Shown here piece by piece: positions 11,502-23,884 of a DNA stretch of 64,000 nucleotides (its first letter is position 1; each line of letters begins with the position of its first letter). The notes beneath the pieces were generated by a model. It had not been told where the DNA came from. It saw only the letters and a list, made by a program, of their open reading frames with translations, and made no database searches. A program made the position numbers and the translations under genes. This DNA is from Dictyophora rubrovolvata (lineage: Eukaryota > Basidiomycota > Agaricomycetes > Phallales > Phallaceae), in the NCBI GenBank assembly GCA_029959195.1, contig CP114119.1, forward strand, positions 1,922,001-1,986,000, given 5' to 3'.

Positions 11502-14390
11502 ATGGATGATGATGGGCAGGTGTTGACACACCTATCATTTTCAGTTGCAGTTTCAACACCGTCACTCAGGAATATACAGTGGTCGGAGGATGGACAGCTA
11601 TTCGTTTTGTCTCGCAATGCAATTCACATTCTTGTATGTCCTCTTCAAACCTAATATTAATTACTATGCCTGAGAATTCATAGACCCCTGAATTTAATGC
11701 GGATTATACTCTGTTCTCTGTTCACAATCCCAGACTATCATCAAAATCTACCAAAGATGTTGAATGGTTTACAAATCGAATTGAAATCGATAAAGGACTT
11801 CACCATAACTGGGCAGTAAACTCAGACAGTAAGAATATCAAAATGAAGTACTTGTTTCTCTCGTTTAAATATGCTTTAAGATTGGGGTACATTGTCGCTA
11901 GGCTCACTTGACGTCTCTTGGGTTGGGATGGCACTATCGCCAACTAATTCGTCTAAAACTTACTGGTGAGGTTAACGTGATCATCATAGACTATTCTGAC
12001 GTTATTCAGCTGCGTACTGGCTTCCTTGACGAGCAATCTTGAGGTCTCCTTATGGGGTCCTTTCAAAAATCACATAAGTGGCGAGTGGCAGAAAGTACAC
12101 ATTTGTTCATACCAATCCCTCAAAAGATTAGTCGGTAATAGTCTTTCCGCAGATTCAAGATGTAACTCAAACCATCAAGGATTCGGTTGCTTCGCTGGAT
12201 AACGGGATTCAGGGCATTCAAAGTGCACAGGTTCAATGTAAGACTATCATTTCTCGTTTCTGCCATAGTATCACTCATCTCTGATAGGTATGGCATGGTC
12301 ACAAGGAATTCATATAGTATTCCCGGAAGGCGTTTTGAATGGGTCAATCCTGGCCTTGGGCAATCGTGCGGGAAGTATTATATGTATGGAATATGTTAGG
12401 TAAAGACGAAAAACAATTTTTTGAACGAGTTCTTAATACGCGATGTTAGAGAAAGCGGACTGTCGTGTTTGGGGGATATTCAAGTAGCGGACAGCTGGAT
12501 TGTAGATATGGTTTGGTCACCATGGTCCCAGCAGGAAGATAATTGTCGTGAGTCGTGATTTATCTATGTGATATTAGTCTTTATCCATATCTTACAGAAT
12601 CTGCCTCTATATATTGCAGCGCTGCCGATGGGACTGTATATAAAGTCCAAATGGAGGTTTCTGTTCAACTTCAAGGCTTGAAAATTAAATTCAATGATGC
12701 TGTTAATTTTTTACACCCAGCCGATTTTGCCCCTACTACCGCCTTATCGCTTATACAACACCAAACTCATGGCGTGAGTTTTTTTTCGCAAAGGGATCCT
12801 TTCTCACTTATTTATGCATGTAGTCGATTCTCGTTTATACTAAACCTGGCCTTGTCCATATCCGAAAAATTACTCGGTCGGAATGGGATAGTTCCGCTGT
12901 GTTTGCTTTTCCTATTGAATCTTCTTTACCCAAACAAGATCCTTTTGCTGCAATAGCCGGGATTGTATACCATGGAGATGAAGATTACATACAAATTCAC
13001 GCTTCTGACGGCACCGTTTATAAGGTTTCCGACGCCGTGGAACTTCCAAAAATTTCCATAGATAAACAATTTCTTGATCTGAGAGATGAAATTGAAATTC
13101 TCAGAACTCCAAAGGAGGAGTTAGACAAGGTTCACGTCGATGAGCGCGTATATATTTCTGGTGTTATTGGTGCTGGTCATGCGGGAATTTTTGGATGGTT
13201 CTATGAGTTCGTATCGTGCATCCTTTGGATGCTCTGGTAGATTTATTGAATTATTTCAGATGTCGTCGACCAAATGATTTCAGCCACAAGCTTGATTCAC
13301 AGCATGTTAGCTTTCTCGGTTTAGCTCATCTCCGAGGATCTAAACTGCTTTTACGTGAGCGTGTATCGAATTACCTTTTGGCTATCAACGACACAGGTGA
13401 GATATTGTCACACTAGTCGTTCAAGGTCCTAACACGCCTGGAGTTGCATCCCACTCCATGCCTTTGAAGCTACGAGAAAGTCTCATCTACCTAAATCATT
13501 CTATGGTCACGGACTACGAGATCAATCACATATGGGAATTACTTCAGAAAATTCCCGTCGAGACATTGCTGGAGGTTCAACCATCGGTTTTATCCAAAAA
13601 TCCGCAAGATTCCTTATTCCTTAAATTATTCCAAGATCCGCAATTTTCCTTTCTTAGGTTCAGGCTGACAATAGTCAACTCCTTATTAGTGAGTGTTCTA
13701 TCTTGAATACATCTAAAGTTACCATCTGAAGTTGTAGTCTATTAATTTCAACCATCCACATGTACGAGATTATCTCGGCCAGTTGATTCAATCAATAAAT
13801 TGCTCCTACATGCAAGCCATTCTCCAACAACTCCAATCCATAGGCAGCTACAAAGGTGAACTAATTCCGTCTTCTAGGGATGTGCTAAATAGTTTTAGAC
13901 GACGACGAGAATTTCATGCTGCGTTGGTTGGTTTTATGTCACACCAGTGGCAATGTTTTACAGCGTGAAGCAACAGCAGCAGCGGATAGGATGGGTATAC
14001 AGGAGGAAATTTCGACTCGTAACACAAAGATATGCGAATCTTGTCCCGCATGTCATCTTATGATACCAGTCGACTTTGAAAATGAGGCTGTGTGCGAGAA
14101 TGGGCATCGATGGCGTAAGTAATATAATCGTGATTTAGATTGACCCTGACAGAATCAATTGTGAATTAGAAAGATGCTCAATAACCTCTTTCATTCTTGC
14201 TACGCCAAATGTACGCACATGTGTAGGATGCCGTCGAAAATCTTTATTACCCCGTAGTTTAAAGCTTCCCTCTGACCTAGAAGATCAAGATTTATTACCT
14301 TCTGTGTCCCGAAGCGGGTTTGTGAACGATTTACTTGAAGCTGTTCATTGGTGTATCTATTGTGAAAACCGTTTTGTTCGGTTACTGTAA
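11502..14390 (+). CDS. Transcription factor TFIIIC subunit (TFIIIC90 / GTF3C4-like)
   Basis: Probable subunit of the RNA polymerase III factor TFIIIC, which binds tRNA gene promoters. The N-terminus is beta-propeller-like: LSFSVAVSTPSLRNIQWSED and LFVLSRNAIHIL, then TPEFNADYTLFS and LGSLDVSWVGMALSPTN. The C-terminus has the TFIIIC zinc ribbon: ICESCPACHLMIPVDF, CENGHRWQRCSITSFILATP, RTCVGCRRKS and a last HWCIYCENRFVRLL. The paired CxxC, the NGHRW and the RCxxT patterns are diagnostic for the putative zinc-finger domain of TFIIIC90. The start is ATG 11502 (MDDDGQVLTHLSF), just inside a short divergent promoter. About ten short introns interrupt it. I could not verify every junction in the middle part (12000-13300). 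A GTF3C4-type acetyltransferase role is family knowledge and is not visible here. Confidence 0.82.
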
Positions 14391-14832
14391 TGTAATATTC
14401 TTAAACGGTTATGGTTGCTGTACTTCCCCGTATATAAACATTTCAAAGGTGGCTAAGTCCTTAGGCCTGCGAGTTGCATAATACAAGTTCAACGATTTCC
14501 TGTGTATTGATAACTTCGCGTGAAAACCCGGATAGCCTGCTGCCCGAGAGGCCTGAGAGTTGAAGAATTGTGTGCAATTCGTCAAGAAAGTAACTTGTAC
14601 ACAGATTCGTAAGAATAACGGCGATTAAACAACCAATATGATAGCACACGGAAATGCTCGTAAACTAACAAAATAGTCTTCATTATTTGGCATACCACAC
14701 AATATGATGATAGCAGTGAATGGCTCGTTCGAACTCCGCAAGGTCAAACTCTTTACCCTCTGTCACAGGCCGAAAACACCTTGCGTTTCTTGTTCCTCCA
14801 GTCACCACAAATAAAGAAGTTACGATAATTCT
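14391..14832. other. Intergenic region between TFIIIC and PP2A-A genes
   Basis: Promoter-sized gap with no recognisable gene. It contains only short random open frames. Confidence 0.5.
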
Positions 14833-16963
14833 ATGAGTTCTTTCTACGATGACATAGAAACACGTCCTCTTCAGTTGCTCGTTGACGAGCTAAAGAGTGA
14901 CGACGTTCAACTGCGGCTTAATGCGATTCACCGTGTCTCAACCATCGCTCTTGCTTTGGGCCAACAACGGGCCAGGGAAGAGCTCATACCATTCTTATCG
15001 GAGTCAGTAGATGACGAGGATGAAGTCTTACTTGCTCTCTCAGAAGAACTTGGAAGAGGGTTTGAAGAGTACATCGGAGGGAAGGAGTACGCACATTTGT
15101 TATTGCGGCCTTTAGAAACGCTTTCCACAGTCGAGGAAACGTTGGTCCGGGAGAAGGTATCCAGTATCCACATCCTTTTGTAAGGCTGTTGATAACCTCT
15201 AAACCCTAAATCTATCTAGGCTACAGAATCTATCACCAAAGTTGCCGCTGTCTTATCTCCTTCGCAAGTAGAAGAGTATTACCTCCCTCTGGTCAGGAGG
15301 CTCTCAAGAGGAGAATGGTTCACCTCAAGGAATTCCGCCGCGTCTTTGTATGCGCCAGTCTATGATACAGTATCGGATGTTAACAAGGAAGAGATGCGCA
15401 AGAGTTTTGCTATTTTATGTGCAGATGACACACCAATGGTCAGACGAGCTGCTGCAAGAGCATTGGATGTACGTTCATTTATATATTTTTATACTCAAAA
15501 CTTACATGTCTCTCAGTCTTTCGTCAAAAAATTGTCGCGAGCTCACGTTTTATCATCCATTCTTCCTGTATACAAGAAATTGGCGACCGACGATCAAGAT
15601 TCTGTACGCCTGCTAACAGTTCAAGACCTGATCGCGATTTCGCAACAGCTTGGCCCCGAAGATGTTAAATCACATTTGCTAGTGCAACTTCGATCGAGTG
15701 TATCGGACAAAAGCTGGAGAGTGAGATATATGGTTGCGAATCACTTTGTCGAGGTAACCGTAGACTAATTTCTGTTACTTTTCGAGTGTTGAAATGAAGA
15801 TCTAGCTCGCCGAAGCCGTGGGTGAAGATCTAGTCCGCGAAGAGTTGGTTTCTGCTTTCGTACAGCTGCTCAAGGACAACGAGGCTGAGGTGCGCACTGC
15901 TGGCGCCGGTCAGATCCCAGGTGATTTGGGCTCAGTATTGGTTTGAGTTCTCTCACAAGTTACACATTATAGGTTTTGCTAAATTAATTGACTCGGGGCT
16001 TATACTCGCACGTATTCTACCCTGCGTTCGTGATTTATCTCAAGATAATTCCCAACATGTCCGTGCGGCTCTGGCCATTCAGATAAGCGGTCTAGCACCT
16101 TTACTTGGAAAGGATGCGACGATCGAGCATCTGCTACCATTGTTCCTACATCTACTGAAGGATGAATTCCCCGACGTCAGGCTGAACATCATCAGTAAAT
16201 TAGAATTGGTTAATTCAGGTGGGACATTCCTTCACGAGAAGGGCCTTGGGCTAAAATCAATGTTTTCAGTTATCGGCATCGAATTACTATCTCAATCCCT
16301 TCTACCGGCGATTGTAGAACTCGCCGAGGACAAACAATGGCGGGTCAGGCAGGCGATTATAGAATACATTCCGCTTCTGGCTAACCAGCTCGGTCGAACG
16401 TTCTTCGACGAACAACTCGGAAACCTTTGCTTGGGTTGGCTAGCCGATCATGTCTATTCTATTCGAGAAGCTGCGATGATCAATTTACAGAAACTCACTC
16501 AGGTTTTTGGAGTCGACTGGGCAAGAACAACTATCATACCAAAGGTTTTAGCAATGAGCACACACCCCAGCTTTTTATTCCGTATGACGACTGTCCTGGC
16601 CATCACAGTACGTGTTGATGCAACGTTATTATTTCCAGTTTTTTTTTCATTCTAAGATTTTTCCCCTTTAACAATTCTTAGACGATCGCGCCGACATTAA
16701 CTTTAGAGGTACTATGTGATGATATTCTAGACCCTCTTCTCCGCCTGGCCAGTGACCCCATACCCAATATACGGTTCAATGTGGCCAAGGCATTGAATGT
16801 AATTGGCACAAAAATAAATGAACAACCCGAAGGATCCGAAATCTTTCAAAAGCGTATTAGCCCTACAGTCGAGAAACTAAAGAATGACTCCGATGCAGAT
16901 GTCAGATATTTTGCTAGTTGCGCGGCAGTACAGGCACAACGGACTATAGCAGCTGGTAAGTAA
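14833..16963 (+). CDS. Serine/threonine protein phosphatase 2A, scaffold subunit A (PR65, TPD3)
   Basis: HEAT-repeat scaffold that holds the PP2A catalytic C subunit and a regulatory B subunit. The start is ATG 14833, [20 protein letters not shown]. Repeats of about 39 residues are visible throughout, e.g. [85 protein letters not shown] and [19 protein letters not shown]. They continue to [17 protein letters not shown] and [16 protein letters not shown]. The x-D-x-D-V-R-x pattern of the repeats is typical of PR65. About six short introns are present (for example at 15751-15806 and around 16220-16270). The stop at 16961-16963 follows AAGK; an intron at GTAAGT there could instead give an Ala-Ala-Ala end near 17012. 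The length of about 600 residues matches the family. Confidence 0.95.
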
Positions 16964-17405
16964 TAGAGCTTTTGTTATGCTAAGTGCGATCTGAAACTTT
17001 GCTTTTAGCTTGATCACCACATTTCACTACTTGACAAGTATTCAAATGCTTTCACTGTTCTTTTAGGCAGTACAAGTTCAGGGGGTTGCACCAAGCGAAG
17101 TACAATAAGACTATTTATCAAGAACAGGAGGTGTCAGATAGCTAATAAAAGAACTTTGAATTATACAAAATTAAACTTTAAAAAGCAACTCTCATCTCGA
17201 TGATAAGCTATCGCGTCATTCACGGTCACACGCTGGCCGGCGTGACTTGAAGGGCACGATCACGTACGAATGATGGCATTTACTCGGCCCAACTAATTTT
17301 CACTAGTGCAGATAAGTCCTGTGTTAAAAAAGGCCGTAATCGACAATGGTCTCGGGTGAGACGATGTGAGCAACAATTCTTTCATTTTGTGGGGACATAT
17401 CATGA
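16964..17405. other. Intergenic region upstream of the NADH pyrophosphatase gene
   Basis: No gene seen. It probably also holds the unlocated first exon of the downstream gene, whose frame is closed by a stop just before 17406. Confidence 0.4.
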
Positions 17406-19101
17406 TTGACACATGTACACTATAAATTATCCTTGATAAGACATTTTTTGGGCGGTAGTCCTTTGAACAGACTTGGATGGTTGCGATCATCTTCGAAGTT
17501 TTTGAATATGGCAATATATTCATTGAACACGAGATGGACGGTATTTCAAGGCGGTAAACCCTTGGTTTCCAAACGAAAGGACTCCGGCAGTAATATAAAC
17601 TCACTCGCTTTGCTGAGCTCTGTCCAACTGAAAAGTATGCTTGGCGAGGAGCTTGTTTTCGGGCAGGGCGAACGTCCTGGGGAAAGTTCCGAGTCTGCTA
17701 CTGCCGGAAACATTGACACCAGCGTCTTGGAGTCTTGTCGACTTCGAGGTCCACCCGTTGTTTTCTTAGGACTAGAAGAACATGAAGGTGTGCAAGCCCT
17801 ACCGTCATCGGAATTTCGAACTCCTGAAAGACCGGAGGACATCTCCGGAGTACCACATTTCTCTGTCGATCTATATGGGATTCCCGATGATGAGATCGCA
17901 AAGTTATTAGAAGAGGCTGCAGAGGACAACACTGTTCTCACCTTTGATGAGCCCCGGAGTGCTGCTCAAAAGTTTAGTATGGTCGAAGCTGCCATATTTG
18001 CTGAAGCCCGATCCATGTTAGATTGGAATACGCGAAACAAGGTATACCCGTTTTTTCTCCTGTCGATCTGATTTAATTTGTATGGTACTTGTACCTTATC
18101 ACTACTTTCAATTCTCATTCAGTTTTGCCCTGGATGCGGTTCCAAAACGTATTCACTATGGGGAGGGTGGAAACTGTCGTGTACGTCAATTCTCCCCTGG
18201 GCGGACAATGCAAATCGAGAGCCATGTCCAACCAAGTAGGTACACGCGTTTGTCAAACAGCCAGGACCTTTGGTCTGAAAATTGAGACGATCTTATCAGG
18301 ACTGGGCTGCATAATTTTCTTCATCCCCGTACCGATCCGGTGATCATTACCGCGGTGTTTGATGAGAGAGGCGAAAGAATTCTGCTGGGAAGAAATGTAA
18401 GTTGAATCACAAAATCAAATATCGATTCTATGTGTTTGTTGATATGATAACGTTCAATGACGGCATGGGTATTCTAGCGGAAATTTCCTGCAGGGTTTTT
18501 CTCTGTTTTAGCAGGGTTTTGCGAACCAGGTGAATCGTTTGAAGACGCCGTAAAGAGAGAAATATGGGAAGAAAGTGGTGTCAGGGTCTATAATGTCAGA
18601 TACCATTCATCTCAACCATGGCCATATCCTGCTAATTTGATGGTTGGATGTTATGCGTATGCTGATTCGTCTCAGACGATAAGGACCGACCTAGACAATG
18701 AATTGATTGGTATATATCTCTGGCACTTGATTGCGAGCTAAGATTGAATTCTGACAGATTGCATATCTTATAGAGGCTCGATGGTTTACTCGCGCCGAAG
18801 TGGCAGCAGTTTTGGCCGATCCACAAGGAACGGTTATACGACAAGCTGAATATAAACGTCTAGACGATGATGAGGGAAAGGAGACGGCGATTCCTGTCGA
18901 AGCGGTTGATAAGCCTTCGTTTAGAGTACCGCCTCGCACCGCTGTAAGAATTTCTCGTCCCGCTGAAGAGCATTTTCAAATCAAGAACTGACAAATGGTG
19001 ACATGTTTTAGATTGCAGGGGTGTTGATATCTGATTGGGTTGCCGGAAAATTAGGCAATGCGTCGGGCGGTGAGGTTTTGAGCGTGAAAGGGAATTTGTG
19101 A
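17406..19101 (+). CDS. Peroxisomal-type NADH pyrophosphatase (NPY1 / NUDT12-like), start uncertain
   Basis: Nudix hydrolase that cleaves NADH, NAD-capped RNA or related dinucleotides. In order: an N-terminal domain with SPLNRLGWLRSSSKFLN and RWTVFQGGKPLVS, the zinc ribbon FCPGCGSKTYSLWGGWKLSC with a later EPCP, HNFLHPRTDPVIIT, then the Nudix box GFCEPGESFEDAVKREIWEE followed by SGV. The box fits GX5EX7REUXEEXGU. The NADH-specific SQPWPYPANLMVGCYA comes next. The C-terminus is VLISDWVAGKLG. Spliced exons run from about 17420 to 19101. The conserved N-terminal frame is open from 17406 but contains no ATG there and is preceded by a stop. The true start must therefore lie in an upstream exon I could not place; 17406 is only the edge of the readable frame. 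Confidence 0.9.
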
Positions 19102-20077
19102 TAAAATTGGGTGCCTTTTAGACAGAGATAAGGACACCGTTGATCATATCATTTTCTGTCGAGCCTTCGTCTGCCTTTGTAGACAATAGACCAGGGCATT
19201 GAAAAATACTTTATCATTGGGCAGGATATTATCAAACAGCGGAAGGAACGCCATATGATAATACCGAGTCGAGGGCGTGCAGCCGCGTGAAAGCCGATCG
19301 TCCGGGCGCAATGCGTCCTTAACCCTTTGTCGCTGTCAATTCCTATTGATCAATTGCCTAGAATTCTGAGTAATTACTATAGCATATTATGCCAAATATC
19401 TCCTCCCGCTCCGTTGGCGTAACTTCGATGAACGGGAATCCGCGCTCGAGCGTGATATATATCGTCAGCTTTGTGGAGCAAAATATATTAAAAATCTTTG
19501 AGAATTGTACACGATTGGTGTCGCTACAATTGCAGCTTTTTTTTTGTGCATGGTGGAGCACTTTCCTTGCCTGATCGCAATTGAATGCGTTTAGCGAGTG
19601 TTTTTGGAGAACGTTTGCTGGATATTCGGTTAGGTTTCCGTTACTCTTCATCGTGTCACGTAATCGCGTCTCATCCAAACCATATCATCAACACCAGCAT
19701 CAACCGGTGGTATGTTTTCCCTCAAACATGCATTTTCAGTTGCTTATGATGTTCCTTGTGCTCATATTTGTTTAATGTGTCTTGTTAAGGGATTTACCAA
19801 CTAAATATTAGTTAATTTAGCATGCAGGAGCCATGCGATACCCCGAAGGAGAAGACTAAAGTTATCCAACCAATCATTTCGAATCCTGATGCTGGTAACC
19901 TGATCTGTAAAAACCAATTCAATAAGACTTGAAACGTGTCGAGCCGAATGTTTTAGGCGACCTATTTAACTTTCTATGGGCGTCTTGTTTTTTGTTTTTC
20001 TACTGTCTCTTCCTCATCTCACCTACGGTCTTTTTTTTCCCCCGTCACTCTTTTCACTTTGACCCTCTCTCTCAACC
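19102..20077. other. Intergenic region upstream of the CPL1-like gene
   Basis: About 1 kb with no gene I can support. The last 100 bases before the next ATG are strongly pyrimidine-rich (about 19980-20075), as in many basidiomycete promoters. Confidence 0.45.
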
Positions 20078-20940
20078 ATGACCTTAGGAAGTTATCTGAC
20101 GATCTTGCTTCTCGCTGCGTCTGCACTCGCTACGCCCTCCCCTCGCAGCGGTCCTGAGAGCTGCAAGCAGGATGAGTTCTGGTACTCTCAGAAAGAGTGC
20201 TGTTTACCTCATGGCGGTATCTCTCGTCCACCATCGCCTCCCCCGTAAGCTTTTATCGTTCTAATTGACCATAATAGTATTTTCTTCGGCCCTAACAACA
20301 CCTTTCATCTAGCAACAAGAGCTGCCCACCTACCAATTGGTACTGGTACCCTCAACAGTCTTGCTGCGTGCCTACCCATCCTCCTCCTTCTCACCCTCCT
20401 CCTCCACAATGCAAGAATGGATGGGATTGGAATGGAAGCATTCAATGCTGCGAACCTGGCAAGCCTACTCATACCACCCCTTACCATCAACCATCCCAGA
20501 CACCTCATCACCCTGGAAATCCGGAGCCCCCTAAGTATCCTCAGCCTCACAGAAAGCGTGACTATCGTTTGTCTACCTTCGAGTGTCCCAATAACTATGA
20601 AGCCTGCCCCATTGCCGGCTTGACTGGTAGCTATCTAGAATGGTAAGTAGTTCAAGTAGGCTGAACAAGCCAAAAAAAACGCCTCCCAACGTTGCTTTTA
20701 GCTTGGATATCACCGCCGAAATAACCTCTTGTGGAGGGTGCACCTCCATGAACGAAGGTCAGGATTGCACTACTATTGAAGGTGCATGGAATGTCGGCTG
20801 CGAAGCTGGCGTATGCCAAGGTAAAGAATTTGTTTATTCCTTTTTTCAAACACATTCGAAATCTTACCGAACTTCTAGTATACACCTGTGCCTTGGGTTA
20901 CAAGCGCTCTGGTGATGGTCACTCGTGCATCAAAGTCTAG
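20078..20940 (+). CDS. Secreted Cys-rich protein with CPL1-like C-terminal domain
   Basis: Secreted protein of the basidiomycete CPL1-like group. [20 protein letters not shown] is a signal peptide. Three short Cys modules follow: [32 protein letters not shown] and [15 protein letters not shown], each an opening Cys, aromatic residues and a closing Cys-Cys. A His/Pro-rich linker ([20 protein letters not shown]) and a possible KR processing site come next. The C-terminal domain reads [51 protein letters not shown] and [19 protein letters not shown]. Four exons are seen, with introns near 20250-20313, 20643-20701 and 20821-20878. In Cryptococcus neoformans, CPL1 is a secreted virulence-associated factor; a role here is unknown. 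Confidence 0.8.
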
Positions 20941-22313
20941 GATTCGTGATAATTTGGGTCTTCCCGAACCAAATTCCTAACATGAATTTCTTCACTAACA
21001 TATCGAAGAGTACCATGTTATCTGGGACGAGTCCCTTGCTAATTATGGACTTCAGTTTTATCCTGCTTCGTTTCTCCTTTCATTTACTTTTGGAATTTTT
21101 TTTTTCAGTCGAACCAGCCACTTTGAGCTTGTTTATGACTCGCGAAATAGACTATCCAACTTTTATTTACTTTTAGAAAAAAAAAACTCTTTCATATAAT
21201 GAATGACACTTGATTTATCTTGAATAGTTTTTAGTCCCGGTAACTAAGTTTTGACGTGCATTGTTATTGGTAAAACATGTGTACCAGGTCAGGCACTGTA
21301 AGAAACCGACTGGGCTGAAGTTAATCCGCGCTGTTGAGCCACCACAGAGCTTAGTATGAAGTTTGATGACAGATTGGCATTTGATATCATCATGAAATAT
21401 CTGTTAATGGCAAGTCTTTTTGTGCGAGGCATCGAAGGTAAGACGCAATCATCTTCGCAGAACCGTACCGCCCGTCAGAAGGTGAATTTTCGGACAGACA
21501 GCAAGACTGGACCGGGTTGATTTCATCCGGTTGCCCGCACCCGGAGAGCCGACACTACTCTATACCACCTACATTCTTAACACTGCAAGGTTTACGGAGA
21601 CGAAGATGGCATGTATGTATGTATGTATGTGCATCATAATATCGCGCTCACAACCTATCAACCCTAAATCTCATATGAGAGTCTAATTATAATGCCTTAT
21701 CAGAAGAATTCTTCTGAATCATCAGCGCGCCAACAAGCCTCAAGGTGCCCTATATAGACCCTTTCGGATGCACAAGGCCTCACCTGTTAATTAGTATATA
21801 TTCTTTTCAAGCGATTTTTAAATTTAGTTTCCGGTGAAAGATGCCAACCTTTTAAGGTGCATATCGCCGGCTTTGGGGGTGATGCCCGCACGATCCAGTA
21901 TATTCAACGACCCTTGCCTATGATAATCAGGACGAAGCTAAGAAATGCATATTCCTTTCATCCCCATTAGAAGTCATTTCAGTGATCTATTTGAGTCATT
22001 GCGCACCAGGTACATTAACGCGAAGTCAAATCTTACTCGGGGAGATTCTTCATTAAACTTTTTATATACAACTTTGAGTTTACATTCAGAACTCTGGTAT
22101 GCATGGTGTTTTCAATAATCGATCGACCGACTTCAATCGATAATTGAATATTGAATCTCAATATTATTGATTCTTGTCCCTCAGTGTCACGTGAAATGCC
22201 GGGACGATAGCCATCTGCATATCCTCACCGGCCGATGACTAGTCACGGTGCGATGGTACCATCTCGGATGGTCCTAGCCTGATCACTGGCATTTCTCTTC
22301 CACATCCAGGGTT
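20941..22313. other. 1.37-kb intergenic region with an ATGT microsatellite
   Basis: No gene seen. It contains a tetranucleotide repeat (21609-21632) and an A-rich run at 21175-21187. The rest is unique sequence of mixed composition. Confidence 0.5.
21609..21632. repeat. (ATGT)n microsatellite
   Basis: Five to six perfect copies of ATGT in a gene-free stretch. Confidence 0.9.
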
Positions 22314-23777
22314 ATGAAACCTTCCAAACCTCAAGTGTTATTGACAGTTGGTGCATTCTGTCATTTCAATTTGAAATAATTTGAAATTTGTCAATAGAAT
22401 GATGATGGTCCTCCGGGTCCTGAATCGCCCTACATATTTGGCTTAAGCCTATATCTCAGTCAACAACTAGGTACCAACAAACCATCCGAGTCTCTGCTGC
22501 TGAAGCATTCATACATTTCCCAAAAGGATGGGACGTAAAAGTCGTCATTCCAAGTAGTCAGAAGTCTTGGATCGGTTTGTGCTTTACCGTGACGGTCATC
22601 TCATGATGGTAATATTTGATCAAACAACCGTGCAGGAAAAGCATTTCATATCCAAGAAGTTACCAATGGGCGTTACTATTATCCTAAACAACCTGGTATA
22701 TCAATACAGTCATATACTCCCTTTTTTGTGATACGCTTACTCTGACAAACTGTAAAATTGTAAATGAAGATGGTCTAGGGGAGGTTTCTGAGGTTCCGCG
22801 ACCCCTTCGAGAAGGAGAAGTTGCGGAGTGGATATTGTTAGATGGGGCAAGTAGAAATTTGCTTAGTATCTCAAACTGATTTCAAACAGAGTCCTTCACT
22901 CAATAGACTCCGGCTACTTGCGCAAATATTGCACTTCATAATATCTACCCCAGGCAAATAGATCTAGTGGTATGTCATCGGCATGTTTCTTCACATGTTG
23001 TACCTTCGATTAGAACCATATAGATTTCGGGCCCAAACTTTGGCCGAAATACTTCATGTAAATGCTTCATATCTATGCAACATTTTTAGTTTGGTTCATT
23101 GATAGATCGCCTCTTCTTTTCATTACATAGCCGCATTTGCCCTTTGTTCAGGAACAATAGGAGCCGCGATGTCAGCTGCTTTGGCAAAACAACGCGCTAT
23201 CGCTTTATCTTACGGAACGTTCCTTCATCCGACTCCCACAATACTCTCCGAGCCAGCTCATCGACTAGCCGGTACAATCATACAACAGCTATGGTCCAAC
23301 TGGGGCAAAGACCCCATTGGAATCCGGGGCGATGGAGAAGTAGATCTTTACAACGTGAACATCCCGGTGATCCACAAACTGCTATCTCCGGAAGGTGTTG
23401 GTGTAACATGGTCATCCATGTGGCGTAATTCTTACGGTCGCCTTTTTACGAAGCACATTCCGGATACTCCTAATATTTCATCTGTTGGTCCCGACAATGA
23501 TGTCGCAATTCAAGGAGAAGTTCAATCAAATAAAGAAAACGGTTCCTCGGGAGAACGCCTTATCTTCAGATTTGCGCCTGATATGGCGCCGCTCGTTCAT
23601 CCCGACATTGCTTCTCTACCTCAAGGAACCGACGCATGGGCGGTGCATAATGACTATGCTGCTGTCACCCCATTAAGAGCTGCATTTGCTGAGCCCCCAG
23701 AAGTAGTCGGTATGGCCTTTGCTGGTGAGACTGGAGATCAGTCGACTTTGGTACGACATTGGAGGATACAGTCGTAG
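22314..23777 (+). CDS. SurE-like phosphatase / nucleotidase (PHO2-type acid phosphatase)
   Basis: SurE family metal-dependent phosphatase. The start ATG 22314 gives MKPSKPQVLLT, which splices to NDDGPPGPESPYIFGL; the Asp-Asp pair binds the metal. GWDVKVVIPSSQKSWIGKAF, TNGRYYYPKQPDGLGEV, GEVAEWILLDGTPATCANIA and DLVISGPNFGRNTS follow (SGPNxGxN motif). The next stretch is AAFALCSGTIGAAMSAALAK, then GEVDLYNVNIPVI and WRNSYGRLF. The last exon runs to the stop at 23775-23777. The intron at 22847-22906 has a GC donor (GCAAGT), while the others are GT-AG. Yeast and Yarrowia relatives are called PHO2 or tied to tubulin-tyrosine-ligase-like domains, but the substrate cannot be predicted. It is convergent with the GH16 gene, with a gap of about 107 bases. 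Confidence 0.88.
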
Positions 23778-23884
23778 TGGCTGGCAGTAATATAAGTTCT
23801 TCCAAATGATATAAATAGCTACGTAACAAAAGGGACCCATTGAATATGTGTACATCGTGTCTAAAAATAGATATCAATGAGTAT

